From Candidatus Sulfotelmatobacter sp. (GTDB lineage Bacteria; Acidobacteriota; Terriglobia; Terriglobales; Acidobacteriaceae), in assembly GCA_030037575.1 (NCBI GenBank), contig JASHRB010000240.1, positions 1 to 6,039 of the forward strand: a stretch of 6,039 nt of DNA, written 5' to 3'. The notes beneath the pieces were generated by a model. That model was not told where the DNA came from. It saw only the letters and a program-made list of their open reading frames with translations, and did no database searches. This document shows, piece by piece, positions 1 to 5,844 of this stretch (within the stretch, counting starts at the first letter, position 1; the number at the start of each line of letters is the position of its first letter). The position numbers and the translations under genes were made by a program.

Positions 1-953
1 GCGCAGCCCATGGGATGGCTGTTGTAGGTGAGGCCTCCGTAAAAAACTTTGTCCTGAAAATGCTGCGCGATGTGAGGGCGCATGCCCACCGCGCCTAAGG
101 GCACATAGCTCGAAGTCAATCCCTTGGCCATGCAAAGTAAGTCGGGAACGACCTTCCAATGATCGACCGCAAACCACTCGCCCGTACGTCCGAAGCCCGA
201 CATGACTTCGTCGGCAATCATCATCATGCCGTATGTGTCGCACAGCTTGCGCACGCCTTCTAGATATCCCGCGGGAGGAATGAGAACGCCATTCGTGCCC
301 GTGACCGGTTCGAGAATGAATGCGGCGATGGTGTGCGGGCCCTCGAGCTGAATGGTCTCTTCGATCAGGGCGAGCGAAGAGTCGGCAGACTCCCATCCGC
401 GCTCGATGCCGTGATAAGGATCGAGCACGTGAACCACGCCGGGAATGCCCGGCTCGGCGGCCCACCGGCGGGGATCGCCGGTGAGGCTGATCGCGCCCGC
501 GGTTGCGCCATGATAGGAGCGATAGCGGGCGATGATCTTGTGGCGCCCGGTGAACAAGCGCGCGAGCTTGATGGCGTTTTCGTTGGCTTCGGCGCCACCG
601 TTGGTGAAGAAAAAAGTGTCGATGTCGCCGGGAGTGATTTCGGCCAACTTGGCGCCCAGGCGCGCGCGAGGTTCAGTTGCCATGAAGGGATTGGCGTAGG
701 CGAGCGTCTCGGCCTGCTCTTTGATGGCGGCGATGACGCGCTCGTCGCCGTGTCCGATGTTGACCGACATGAGCTGGCTGTTGAAGTCGATGAAGCGCTT
801 CCCTTCGGGCGTATAGAAGTAAACGCCCTTGGCGCGAGCGACGGGAATGGGATCAACCTTCGACTGCGCGGACCACTCATAGAGCGTGTGTTTTTTGCTG
901 AGTTCGACGATTTCCGTTCCCCTCAGGGCGGCATTCTCGGCAATGGTTGGCAT
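1..953 (-). CDS. Second class III aminotransferase, omega-amino acid:pyruvate type (partial)
   Basis: The N-terminal 317 residues are present; the frame stays open to the left edge, so roughly the last 120-140 residues of a usual 440-460 are missing. It is a PLP enzyme of class III, clearly different in sequence from the GabT-like enzyme upstream. Landmarks are TNGGAEANENAIKLAR (117-132, PLP phosphate loop), YHGAT (147-151), Glu215-Pro, ADEVMSGFGRTGEW (247-260, with Asp248), the Schiff-base Lys277 in CMAKGLTSSY, and GLTYNSHPMGC at the window edge. The ADEVMSGFGRTGEWFA and MAKGLTS segments are typical of the taurine:pyruvate and beta-alanine:pyruvate type; the exact donor is not decidable. The ATG at 953 follows GAGGA after only 3 nt, a close but usable spacing, and the protein begins about 30 residues before the conserved core, as expected. 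A 191-nt spacer separates it from mmsA. Beta-alanine to malonate semialdehyde, feeding the dehydrogenase just upstream, is the job the context suggests. Confidence 0.9.
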   Translation of the reverse strand, partial: MPTIAENAALRGTEIVELSKKHTLYEWSAQSKVDPIPVARAKGVYFYTPEGKRFIDFNSQLMSVNIGHGDERVIAAIKEQAETLAYANPFMATEPRARLGAKLAEITPGDIDTFFFTNGGAEANENAIKLARLFTGRHKIIARYRSYHGATAGAISLTGDPRRWAAEPGIPGVVHVLDPYHGIERGWESADSSLALIEETIQLEGPHTIAAFILEPVTGTNGVLIPPAGYLEGVRKLCDTYGMMMIADEVMSGFGRTGEWFAVDHWKVVPDLLCMAKGLTSSYVPLGAVGMRPHIAQHFQDKVFYGGLTYNSHPMGC

Positions 954-1144
954 AAGTCCTCGTGAGAAAGTCTTTCACCACAGCGTCGCGAGCGGCCCAG
1001 AAAAAACCCTTATGGAGCTTTGCCCATGACTCCGCGCATCGGCACGGGGACGCCTGCGGACTTGCTGGACAATTTTTTTCGAAGGCCCGACTTTCACTTC
1101 CCCGTACCTCTGTGATTCTGTGCCCAGTAAAGACATGCGCTTGC
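954..1144. other. 191-nt spacer between mmsA and the second aminotransferase
   Basis: This is the longest non-coding stretch. I see no convincing promoter hexamer pair, no stable hairpin with a T-run and no small gene with a ribosome site. It holds a short direct repeat, TCTGTG-AT-TCTGTG on the plus strand (1109-1122), and two homopolymer runs (T7 near 1073-1079 and A6 near 1001-1006 on the plus strand). The spacing leaves room for an independent promoter for the second aminotransferase, but none is identified. Confidence 0.4.
957..961 (-). promoter_or_regulatory. Ribosome binding site of the second aminotransferase
   Basis: GAGGA on the minus strand ends 3 nt before the ATG at 953. The spacing is at the short end of the usual range, but no other ATG in this frame nearby has a better site. 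Confidence 0.6.
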
Positions 1145-2635
1145 TCAGAATTTTCGGCTGTGCTCTTTGGCCCAGCGTTCGACGACGACTTTTTTGTCGG
1201 TATAGAACTCGACGGCGTCGCGGCCCTGGCCATGAAGATCACCAAAGAAGCTGTTCTTCCATCCGCTGAAGGGGAAGTAGGCCATGGGCGCGGCGACTCC
1301 GATGTTGATGCCGACGTTGCCCGCGGGCGCTTCGTAGCGGAAGCGGCGCGCGGCCGAACCGGACGAGGTGAACAATGACGCCTGGTTGCCATAGGCGCTG
1401 AGTTCAAGAAAGGCCAGAGCATCGTCCATGTCTTTGGCGTGGACGAGGCTGAGCACCGGACCGAAAATTTCAGTCTCGGCAAGATCGCTTGTGGGGGGGA
1501 CGTCGTCGAGAATGGTGGGCTTGACGAAGTTGCCCGATTCGCCGCGCGGAATTTTCGCATTGCGCCCGTCAAGCAAAACTTTCGCCCCTTGTTTCTCGCC
1601 CAGGCCGATCAGGGATTCGACCCGCTCTTTGCTTTGGGGGGTGATCACCGGGCCCATTTGCACGCCCGCGTCCAGGCCATTGCCGACTTGGAGTTTCGCC
1701 GCGGCGTCGGCGATCGAATCACGGAAGCTTGTTTGCGCTTCGCCGATCGTCACCGCGACAGAAACTGCGAGGCAGCGCTGGCCGGCGCATCCGAAGGCGC
1801 TGTCGCTGATGATTTGCGTCGCCATCGGCATGTCGGCATCGGGAAGAACGATGACGTGGTTCTTGGCTCCGCCCTGGCATTGCGCGCGTTTGCCGCTCGC
1901 CGCAGCCCGGGAGTAGACGTATTTTCCCACCGGAGTCGACCCCACGAAGCTGATCGCGCGAATTTTCGGATGGTCGAGCAGCGCATCCACCACGACTTTG
2001 CCGCCGTTGATCAGATTCACCACGCCTTTCGGAATCCCGGTTTTTTCGAGAAGCTCGCCGGCATAGCGCATGGTGAGCGGCACGCGCTCACTCGGCTTAA
2101 GAACGAGGGTGTTGCCCGTGGCTATGGCGTAGGGCAGAAACCAGAAGGGAATCATGCCGGGAAAGTTGAAGGGGGTGATGGCCGCAACCACCCCAAGCGG
2201 CTGGCGGATCATCGTTTCGTCGATGCCGCGCGCGACATCTTCGAGGTTGTAGCCCTGCATCATCATGGGAATGCCGCAGGCGACTTCGACGTTTTCAATG
2301 GCGCGGCGCATCTCGGCCTTGGCTTCGACCAAGGTCTTGCCGTTTTCCTGCGTGATGATGCGCGCCATGTCGTCTATGTGTTCTTCGAGCAGCATCTTCA
2401 ACTTGAAGAGCGGCTGGATGCGGTCCTCAGCGGGGGTGCGGCGCCAGTCGGCGAAGGCGGCGGCGGCGGCTTCGACGGCTTGATCGACTTCCCCCGCATC
2501 GGCGAGCGGAACTTGCGCGAGCGTTTCGCCGGTGGCGGGATTGACAACGTCGCGCCACTCCGAGGCGTGCGACTCGGTCCACTGGCCGTTGATGAAGTTT
2601 GGCAGCCGAGTAATGGGAGGTGCGGCGACTGACAT
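1145..2635 (-). CDS. mmsA: CoA-acylating (methyl)malonate-semialdehyde dehydrogenase
   Basis: The 496-residue product belongs to the MmsA/IolA branch of the aldehyde dehydrogenases. These convert malonate or methylmalonate semialdehyde, with NAD+ and CoA, to acetyl- or propionyl-CoA plus CO2. Evidence is the N-terminal FINGQW, Asn157 in [17 protein letters not shown] (177-186), GGAKNH (255-260) in place of the LELGGK that carries the general base in hydrolytic ALDHs, the nucleophile Cys288 in CAGQRC, Glu389 in EIFGP, and the family-specific C-terminus [18 protein letters not shown] (456-473) followed by [10 protein letters not shown]. Loss of the general-base Glu is established for this branch and goes with thioester transfer to CoA instead of hydrolysis. 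An oddity is Cys253 where the base would align. The ATG at 2635 has a near-perfect AAGGAGG six nt upstream, the best ribosome site in the window, and a spacer with two hairpins precedes it. Next to two omega-transaminases, malonate semialdehyde from beta-alanine is the likely substrate; valine or myo-inositol breakdown is the alternative. Confidence 0.93.
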   Translation of the reverse strand: MSVAAPPITRLPNFINGQWTESHASEWRDVVNPATGETLAQVPLADAGEVDQAVEAAAAAFADWRRTPAEDRIQPLFKLKMLLEEHIDDMARIITQENGKTLVEAKAEMRRAIENVEVACGIPMMMQGYNLEDVARGIDETMIRQPLGVVAAITPFNFPGMIPFWFLPYAIATGNTLVLKPSERVPLTMRYAGELLEKTGIPKGVVNLINGGKVVVDALLDHPKIRAISFVGSTPVGKYVYSRAAASGKRAQCQGGAKNHVIVLPDADMPMATQIISDSAFGCAGQRCLAVSVAVTIGEAQTSFRDSIADAAAKLQVGNGLDAGVQMGPVITPQSKERVESLIGLGEKQGAKVLLDGRNAKIPRGESGNFVKPTILDDVPPTSDLAETEIFGPVLSLVHAKDMDDALAFLELSAYGNQASLFTSSGSAARRFRYEAPAGNVGINIGVAAPMAYFPFSGWKNSFFGDLHGQGRDAVEFYTDKKVVVERWAKEHSRKF

Positions 2636-2641
2636 TTTCTT

Positions 2642-2648
2642 CCTCCTT
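2642..2648 (-). promoter_or_regulatory. Strong ribosome binding site of mmsA
   Basis: AAGGAGG on the minus strand, complementary to the 16S rRNA tail, sits 6 nt before the ATG at 2635. It is clearly stronger than the sites of the neighbouring genes, in particular that of the GabT-like gene, which suggests that mmsA is translated efficiently. Confidence 0.85.
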
Positions 2649-2675
2649 GTCGTAAAGCGGGCTTCCTCACCGCCG

Positions 2676-2700
2676 CCTGGCGCCGGTTCGGAACGCCAGG
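2676..2700 (-). other. Hairpin in the mmsA leader
   Basis: CCTGGCG (2676-2682) and CGCCAGG (2694-2700) are perfect 7-bp inverted repeats. Inside them CCG (2683-2685) pairs with CGG (2689-2691), extending the stem past a 2-nt bulge and closing on a 3-nt loop. No T-run follows. It stands about 30 nt upstream of the mmsA ribosome site, so it could be a leader structure, an RNA processing point or an operator. Confidence 0.45.
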
Positions 2701-2713
2701 GTTATTAAACTCC

Positions 2714-2746
2714 GGGGGAATCGCACCCTGAAAGCGCTGCGCCCCC
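2714..2746 (-). other. Hairpin just after the GabT-like gene
   Basis: On the transcript strand GGGGG-CGCA pairs with TGCG-(3-nt bulge)-CCCCC across a 12-nt loop, giving 9 base pairs. It begins about 20 nt after the TGA at 2768. The tail that follows is GGAGTTTAATAACC, which is A/T-rich but has no run of T, so it is at best a weak or partial intrinsic terminator. It could instead protect the 3' end of the upstream message or separate expression of the GabT-like gene from that of mmsA. Confidence 0.4.
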
Positions 2747-2767
2747 CAAAAAATGGCAGAACTCCGA

Positions 2768-4129
2768 TCATACCAATTGTGCGACGGCGTCCGTCTTGTC
2801 GCAGACTGAGGCCAGCGCCGACTCCAGCACGTCCAGGCCTTCATCCATTTGCTCCTTGGTGGCCACCAGGGGCACAAGCACACGGATCACGTTCGAATAC
2901 GAGCCGGCGGTGATCGTGATCAGGCCGTGCTCGTAGCAATACTGGGTGATTTGTTTGGCTTCATCGCCGGCCGGCACTTTGCTCGCTCGCGATTTCACCA
3001 GTTCGATCGCCTGCATTGCGCCCAGGCCGCGGAGGTCGCCGATAATCGGCCAGCGGCGCTGCCATTCCCGAGCGCGGCGCTGGAAATGATCGCCGAGCTC
3101 GTGGGCGCGGGCGAGCAGATTTTCCTTCTCGAATAAATCGAGCACCGCCAAAGCCGCGGCACAGGAAAGCGGATTACCGGCAAAGGTTCCGCCCAGTCCG
3201 CCGGGCCCGGGCGCATCCATGACTTCGGCGCGGCCGGTGATGGCGGCCAGCGGCAAGCCCCCGCCGAGAGATTTTGCGGTCACGAGCAGGTCGGGCTCGA
3301 TGCCGTAACGTTGGCTGGCAAACAGCGCGCCGGTGCGGCCGAAACCGGATTGCACTTCGTCGGCGATGAAAAGAATGTTGTGCTTGTGGCAGAGGTCGAC
3401 CAGCACTTTGAAATAGTCGGGCGGAGGAGCGACGAACCCGCCTTCGCCGAGAACCGGCTCGGCGACGACCGCCGCGACTTCTTCATGGGCGACCAGGCGC
3501 TTGAATGTGTCTTCGAGATGGCGGGCGCAGTAGAGATCGCAGGCCGGATATTTCAGGTTATAAGAACAGCGATAACAGTAGGCGAAGGGAACGCGGTAGA
3601 CCTCTGACGGGAAGGGCGCGAATCCGGCCTTATAAGGATGCGTTTTGCTGGTCAGGGCAAGCGTCATCAGGGTGCGGCCATGAAAGGCATCTTCAAAGGC
3701 GATGAGGGCAGGGCGCCCGGTATAGGCCCTGGCAATCTTGACCGCGTTCTCCACGGCTTCGGCGCCGCTGTTGACGAATAATGTTTTTTTAGCGAAGTTG
3801 CCGGGCGTGGCGGCATTCATGCGCTCGGCAAGCTCGACATAACCTTCGTAGGGCGTGACCTGCACACAGGTGTGAAGATATTTGTCGAGTTGTTTTTGGA
3901 TGGCGTCGGTCACCGGTTGCCGGCGATGGCCTGCGTTGGCGCAGCCGATCCCTCCGGCGAAATCGATGTAGCGATTGCCATCGACGTCTTCGAGCCACGC
4001 GTCTTCCGCCTTGGCCACATAGATGGGCGTACCGTGGGAAAGCCCACGGGGCACGGCTTTTGCGCGGCGCTCAGAAAGGGCGCGGGATTTTGGGCCGGGG
4101 ATGGGAGGGTGAATGCGAATCGTACTCAT
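2768..4129 (-). CDS. gabT: GabT-like class III omega-aminotransferase
   Basis: The 453-residue product is a complete PLP-dependent fold-type I, class III aminotransferase, probably moving the omega-amino group of GABA or beta-alanine to 2-oxoglutarate or pyruvate in the cytosol. Visible landmarks are NSGAEAVENAVKIAR (120-134, PLP phosphate loop), FHGRT (149-153), Glu224-Pro, ADEVQSGFGRTG (256-267, with Asp257 contacting the pyridine nitrogen), the Schiff-base Lys286 in TAKSLGGG, and GGTFAGNP (313-320). An insert at 185-201 carries four cysteines, CYRC then C-x3-C, a pattern I recall from other GabT/acetylornithine-type members. I chose the ATG at 4129; the TTG two codons upstream (4135) would have its purine stretch directly abutting it. 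The ribosome site is weak (GAGAA, about 6 nt upstream). The gene sits between two aldehyde dehydrogenases, which fits a step from omega-amino acid to semialdehyde. Related acetylornithine, ornithine or 5-aminovalerate transaminases cannot be excluded by sequence reading alone. Confidence 0.88.
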   Translation of the reverse strand: MSTIRIHPPIPGPKSRALSERRAKAVPRGLSHGTPIYVAKAEDAWLEDVDGNRYIDFAGGIGCANAGHRRQPVTDAIQKQLDKYLHTCVQVTPYEGYVELAERMNAATPGNFAKKTLFVNSGAEAVENAVKIARAYTGRPALIAFEDAFHGRTLMTLALTSKTHPYKAGFAPFPSEVYRVPFAYCYRCSYNLKYPACDLYCARHLEDTFKRLVAHEEVAAVVAEPVLGEGGFVAPPPDYFKVLVDLCHKHNILFIADEVQSGFGRTGALFASQRYGIEPDLLVTAKSLGGGLPLAAITGRAEVMDAPGPGGLGGTFAGNPLSCAAALAVLDLFEKENLLARAHELGDHFQRRAREWQRRWPIIGDLRGLGAMQAIELVKSRASKVPAGDEAKQITQYCYEHGLITITAGSYSNVIRVLVPLVATKEQMDEGLDVLESALASVCDKTDAVAQLV

Positions 4130-4178
4130 GGCCAATTCTCGTTGTTGGTCGTTGCTCAGCGGTCATGGGCCGCGTGTG

Positions 4179-4197
4179 TTTGTGGGAGCATCACAAA
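4179..4197. promoter_or_regulatory. TTTGTG-N7-CACAAA dyad before the GabT-like gene
   Basis: TTTGTG (4179-4184) and CACAAA (4192-4197) form a perfect 6-bp inverted repeat around 7 nt, about 50 nt upstream of the ATG at 4129. It directly borders the repeat-like element at 4203-4228. It might be a regulator-binding dyad or simply an arm of the repeat; the sequence alone does not separate these. Confidence 0.3.
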
Positions 4198-4202
4198 TGC
4201 CC

Positions 4203-4228
4203 AGATCCATCGCGGCGCTCCGGATGAC
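4203..4228 (-). repeat. Degenerate copy of a GTCATCC...GGATCT interspersed repeat
   Basis: On the minus strand this reads GTCATCC, a GC-rich centre containing GAGCGCCGCGA, then GGATCT. Its ATCC and GGAT ends are inverted. It strongly resembles the widespread intergenic repeat of the form GTCATCCTGAGCGAAGCGAA followed by GGATCT, which I know from Acidobacteriota and other genomes, where its translation yields the spurious peptide string HPERSEGS. Here the same frame gives HPERRDGS, as expected for a decayed copy. It lies in the 129-nt spacer between the aldehyde dehydrogenase and the GabT-like gene. Confidence 0.5.
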
Positions 4229-4258
4229 AAACTTCCTGCGAGCCACCGGCCGTCCTTG

Positions 4259-5740
4259 TTAGTACCAGCCGATGGGTTGTTCGTTCAGGTTGATAAAGAC
4301 CTGCTTGGTTTCCAAGTATTCTTCGATGCCCCCGGGGCCGAGTTCGCGGCCGAAGCCGGATTGTTTGTATCCGCCCCAGGGTGCTTCGACGTAAGTCGGT
4401 TGCATGTGATTCACCCAAACCACGCCCGAGCGCAGAGCTCTCACGGCACGCATCGCTTTGAAAATGTCGCGCGTCCAGACGGCGGCGGCAAGCCCGTAGG
4501 GCGAGTCGTTGGCGATTTTGAGCGCGTCCCTTTCGTCCTCGAACGGAATCACGGCGGCGACCGGGCCGAAGATTTCTTCCCGGGCGATGCGGGCGGAGTT
4601 GTTCACGTCATAGAAAATTGTGGGTTGCACATAATAGCCGGTGGCGATTTTCTCCGGGCGGCTGCCGCCCGAGGCAAGCTTGGCTTCTTTCTTGCCCAGG
4701 GCGAGATATTCATTGACCCGGTCGTATTGTTCTTTGCTGACCAGCGGGCCCATCTTGGTTTCGCGCTCGAGCGGAGGACCGAGCTTGATTTTCTTTGCTT
4801 TCTCGGTCATGGCCTCGATAAAATTTTTGTAGATCGATTTCTGAACAAGAATGCGGCTGCCGGCGGAGCAGACTTCGCCTTGGTTGATGAAGACGCCGAA
4901 CAGCGCGCCGTCGATTGCGGCTTCGAAATCGGCGTCGGCAAAGAAAATGTTCGGCGACTTGCCGCCGAGTTCGAGCGTGACGCGCTTCACCGTGTCGGCG
5001 GCTTGTTGCACGATGATTTTGCCGACGGCAGCGCTCCCGGTGAAAGCGATTTTGTTCACGTCGGGATGCTGGACGAGTGGGGCCCCGCAGGTCTCTCCCA
5101 AGCCGGTGACGATGTTGACCACGCCTGGAGGCAGGCCGCAGTCAGCAAAGTATCTGGCCAATTCCAGCGCCGTTAGCGGAGTTTGCTCTGCCGGCTTCAG
5201 AACGCACGTGCATCCGGCGGCCACGGCCGGAGCGAGCTTCCACGCGGCCATCAGCAGGGGATAATTCCAGGGAATGATTTGTCCGGCGACGCCGACCGGC
5301 TCTTTGAGCGAAAGCGACATGGCGTTGTCGGGAACCGGATTCACGTAGCCCATAACTTTCGTGGCGAGGCCGCCGTAGTACTCGAAACAGGTGGCCGCGT
5401 CGTTCATGTCGAACTCGGCCTCGACGATGGGCTTGCCGCTGTTGCGGCATTCAAGTTCGGCGAGCGCCGGAAGATTCGCGCGGACTTTCTCGGCCAGACG
5501 GAACAGCACCCGGCCCCGTTCCTGCGCGGTGGTGGTGGCCCAGGGGCCGTCTTCAAATGCGGCTTTGGCGGCAGTGACGGCGCGGTTAACGTCCTCGGAG
5601 CGGCAGTCGGGGACCTGAGCAATGACTTCCTCCGTGGAAGGATCGTAGACGGGGAAGGTTTTCTTCGACGCGCTGTCGGTCCATTGGCCGTTGATGAAGA
5701 TTTGGTAGGTTTTGGTTTCGGCTTGTACTCCGCTGGGCAT
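4259..5740 (-). CDS. Aldehyde dehydrogenase, betaine-/amino-aldehyde type
   Basis: The 493-residue product has the usual length for the NAD(P)-dependent ALDH superfamily, which oxidises aldehydes to acids in the cytosol. Landmarks are PWNY with Asn159 of the oxyanion hole, the Rossmann loop FTGSAAVGK (233-241), the general base Glu257 in LELGGK, the nucleophile Cys291 in GEVCSAGSR, Glu389 in EEIFGP, and PWGGYKQSGFGRELG near the C-terminus (454-468). The APWGG segment and the ending PIGWY resemble betaine/aminoaldehyde dehydrogenases (ALDH9/ALDH10 group). Tyr160, Trp167 and Trp455 fit the aromatic box that holds a cationic amine in those enzymes. I chose the ATG at 5740 because AGGAG lies 7 nt upstream and the ALDH N-terminus (YQIFINGQW) follows at once; a longer frame to 5974 runs through repeat and permease sequence without homology. 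The likely role is oxidation of 3-aminopropanal or 4-aminobutanal to beta-alanine or GABA; betaine aldehyde or another substrate remains possible. Family assignment is firm, substrate is inferred. Confidence 0.93.
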   Translation of the reverse strand: MPSGVQAETKTYQIFINGQWTDSASKKTFPVYDPSTEEVIAQVPDCRSEDVNRAVTAAKAAFEDGPWATTTAQERGRVLFRLAEKVRANLPALAELECRNSGKPIVEAEFDMNDAATCFEYYGGLATKVMGYVNPVPDNAMSLSLKEPVGVAGQIIPWNYPLLMAAWKLAPAVAAGCTCVLKPAEQTPLTALELARYFADCGLPPGVVNIVTGLGETCGAPLVQHPDVNKIAFTGSAAVGKIIVQQAADTVKRVTLELGGKSPNIFFADADFEAAIDGALFGVFINQGEVCSAGSRILVQKSIYKNFIEAMTEKAKKIKLGPPLERETKMGPLVSKEQYDRVNEYLALGKKEAKLASGGSRPEKIATGYYVQPTIFYDVNNSARIAREEIFGPVAAVIPFEDERDALKIANDSPYGLAAAVWTRDIFKAMRAVRALRSGVVWVNHMQPTYVEAPWGGYKQSGFGRELGPGGIEEYLETKQVFINLNEQPIGWY

Positions 5741-5747
5741 GTGTTTT

Positions 5748-5752
5748 CTCCT
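5748..5752 (-). promoter_or_regulatory. Ribosome binding site of the aldehyde dehydrogenase
   Basis: AGGAG on the minus strand lies 7 nt before the ATG at 5740. It decides the start: the frame continues upstream to 5974, but that extension is low-complexity, basic and overlaps the repeat element and the permease gene. Confidence 0.8.
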
Positions 5753-5800
5753 GCTGACTTCATCCGCGAAAGCGGTTTTCGATCGCGCTGCAAACTCCTT

Positions 5801-5844
5801 GCGGGCGGCGCTCGCCCGGCGGCCAAGGGCGGCTGTCCCTACAT
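5801..5844 (-). repeat. GTAGGGACAGCCGCCC-type intergenic element at the permease 3' end
   Basis: The minus strand reads GTAGGGACAGCCGCCCTTGG followed by a perfect 6-bp hairpin, CGGGCG (5802-5807) with CGCCCG (5813-5818) around a 5-nt loop. The opening resembles a recurring intergenic element I associate with the same genomes as the GTCATCC repeat, whose translation gives spurious strings beginning GTAALG; this copy also gives GTAALG in that frame. The TAG of the permease lies within it. No T-run follows the hairpin, so it is not a standard terminator. Confidence 0.4.

Noticed and set aside
1109..1122. TCTGTG-AT-TCTGTG direct repeat as part of an array
   Set aside because: There are only two short units without further copies; chance or a fragment of an older repeat explains it.
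1439..2632. Long plus-strand open frame (397 codons) antisense to mmsA
   Set aside because: It is the mirror of a strongly conserved coding frame; the translation is rich in His, Asp and Gly without domains.
4179..4197. CRP-like binding site (TGTGA...CACA)
   Set aside because: The spacing between TGTG and CACA is 7 nt, not the 8 nt of the CRP consensus, and the right half is off register. It is kept only as an unassigned dyad.
4191..4229. Small minus-strand peptide ending in HPERRDGSGHL
   Set aside because: This is translation of the repeat-like element, a well-known source of spurious gene calls.
3872..5176. Long plus-strand open frame (434 codons) antisense to the GabT-like gene and the aldehyde dehydrogenase
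   Set aside because: It runs opposite two clearly conserved genes and across their spacer, has no plausible ribosome site, and its translation shows no recognisable fold or motif. Such frames are common opposite GC-rich genes.
5764..5775. Plus-strand CCGC-GAAA-GCGG hairpin followed by TTTT as a terminator
   Set aside because: The stem has only 4 bp, it would work on the plus strand where no gene is seen, and it lies in the leader of a minus-strand gene.
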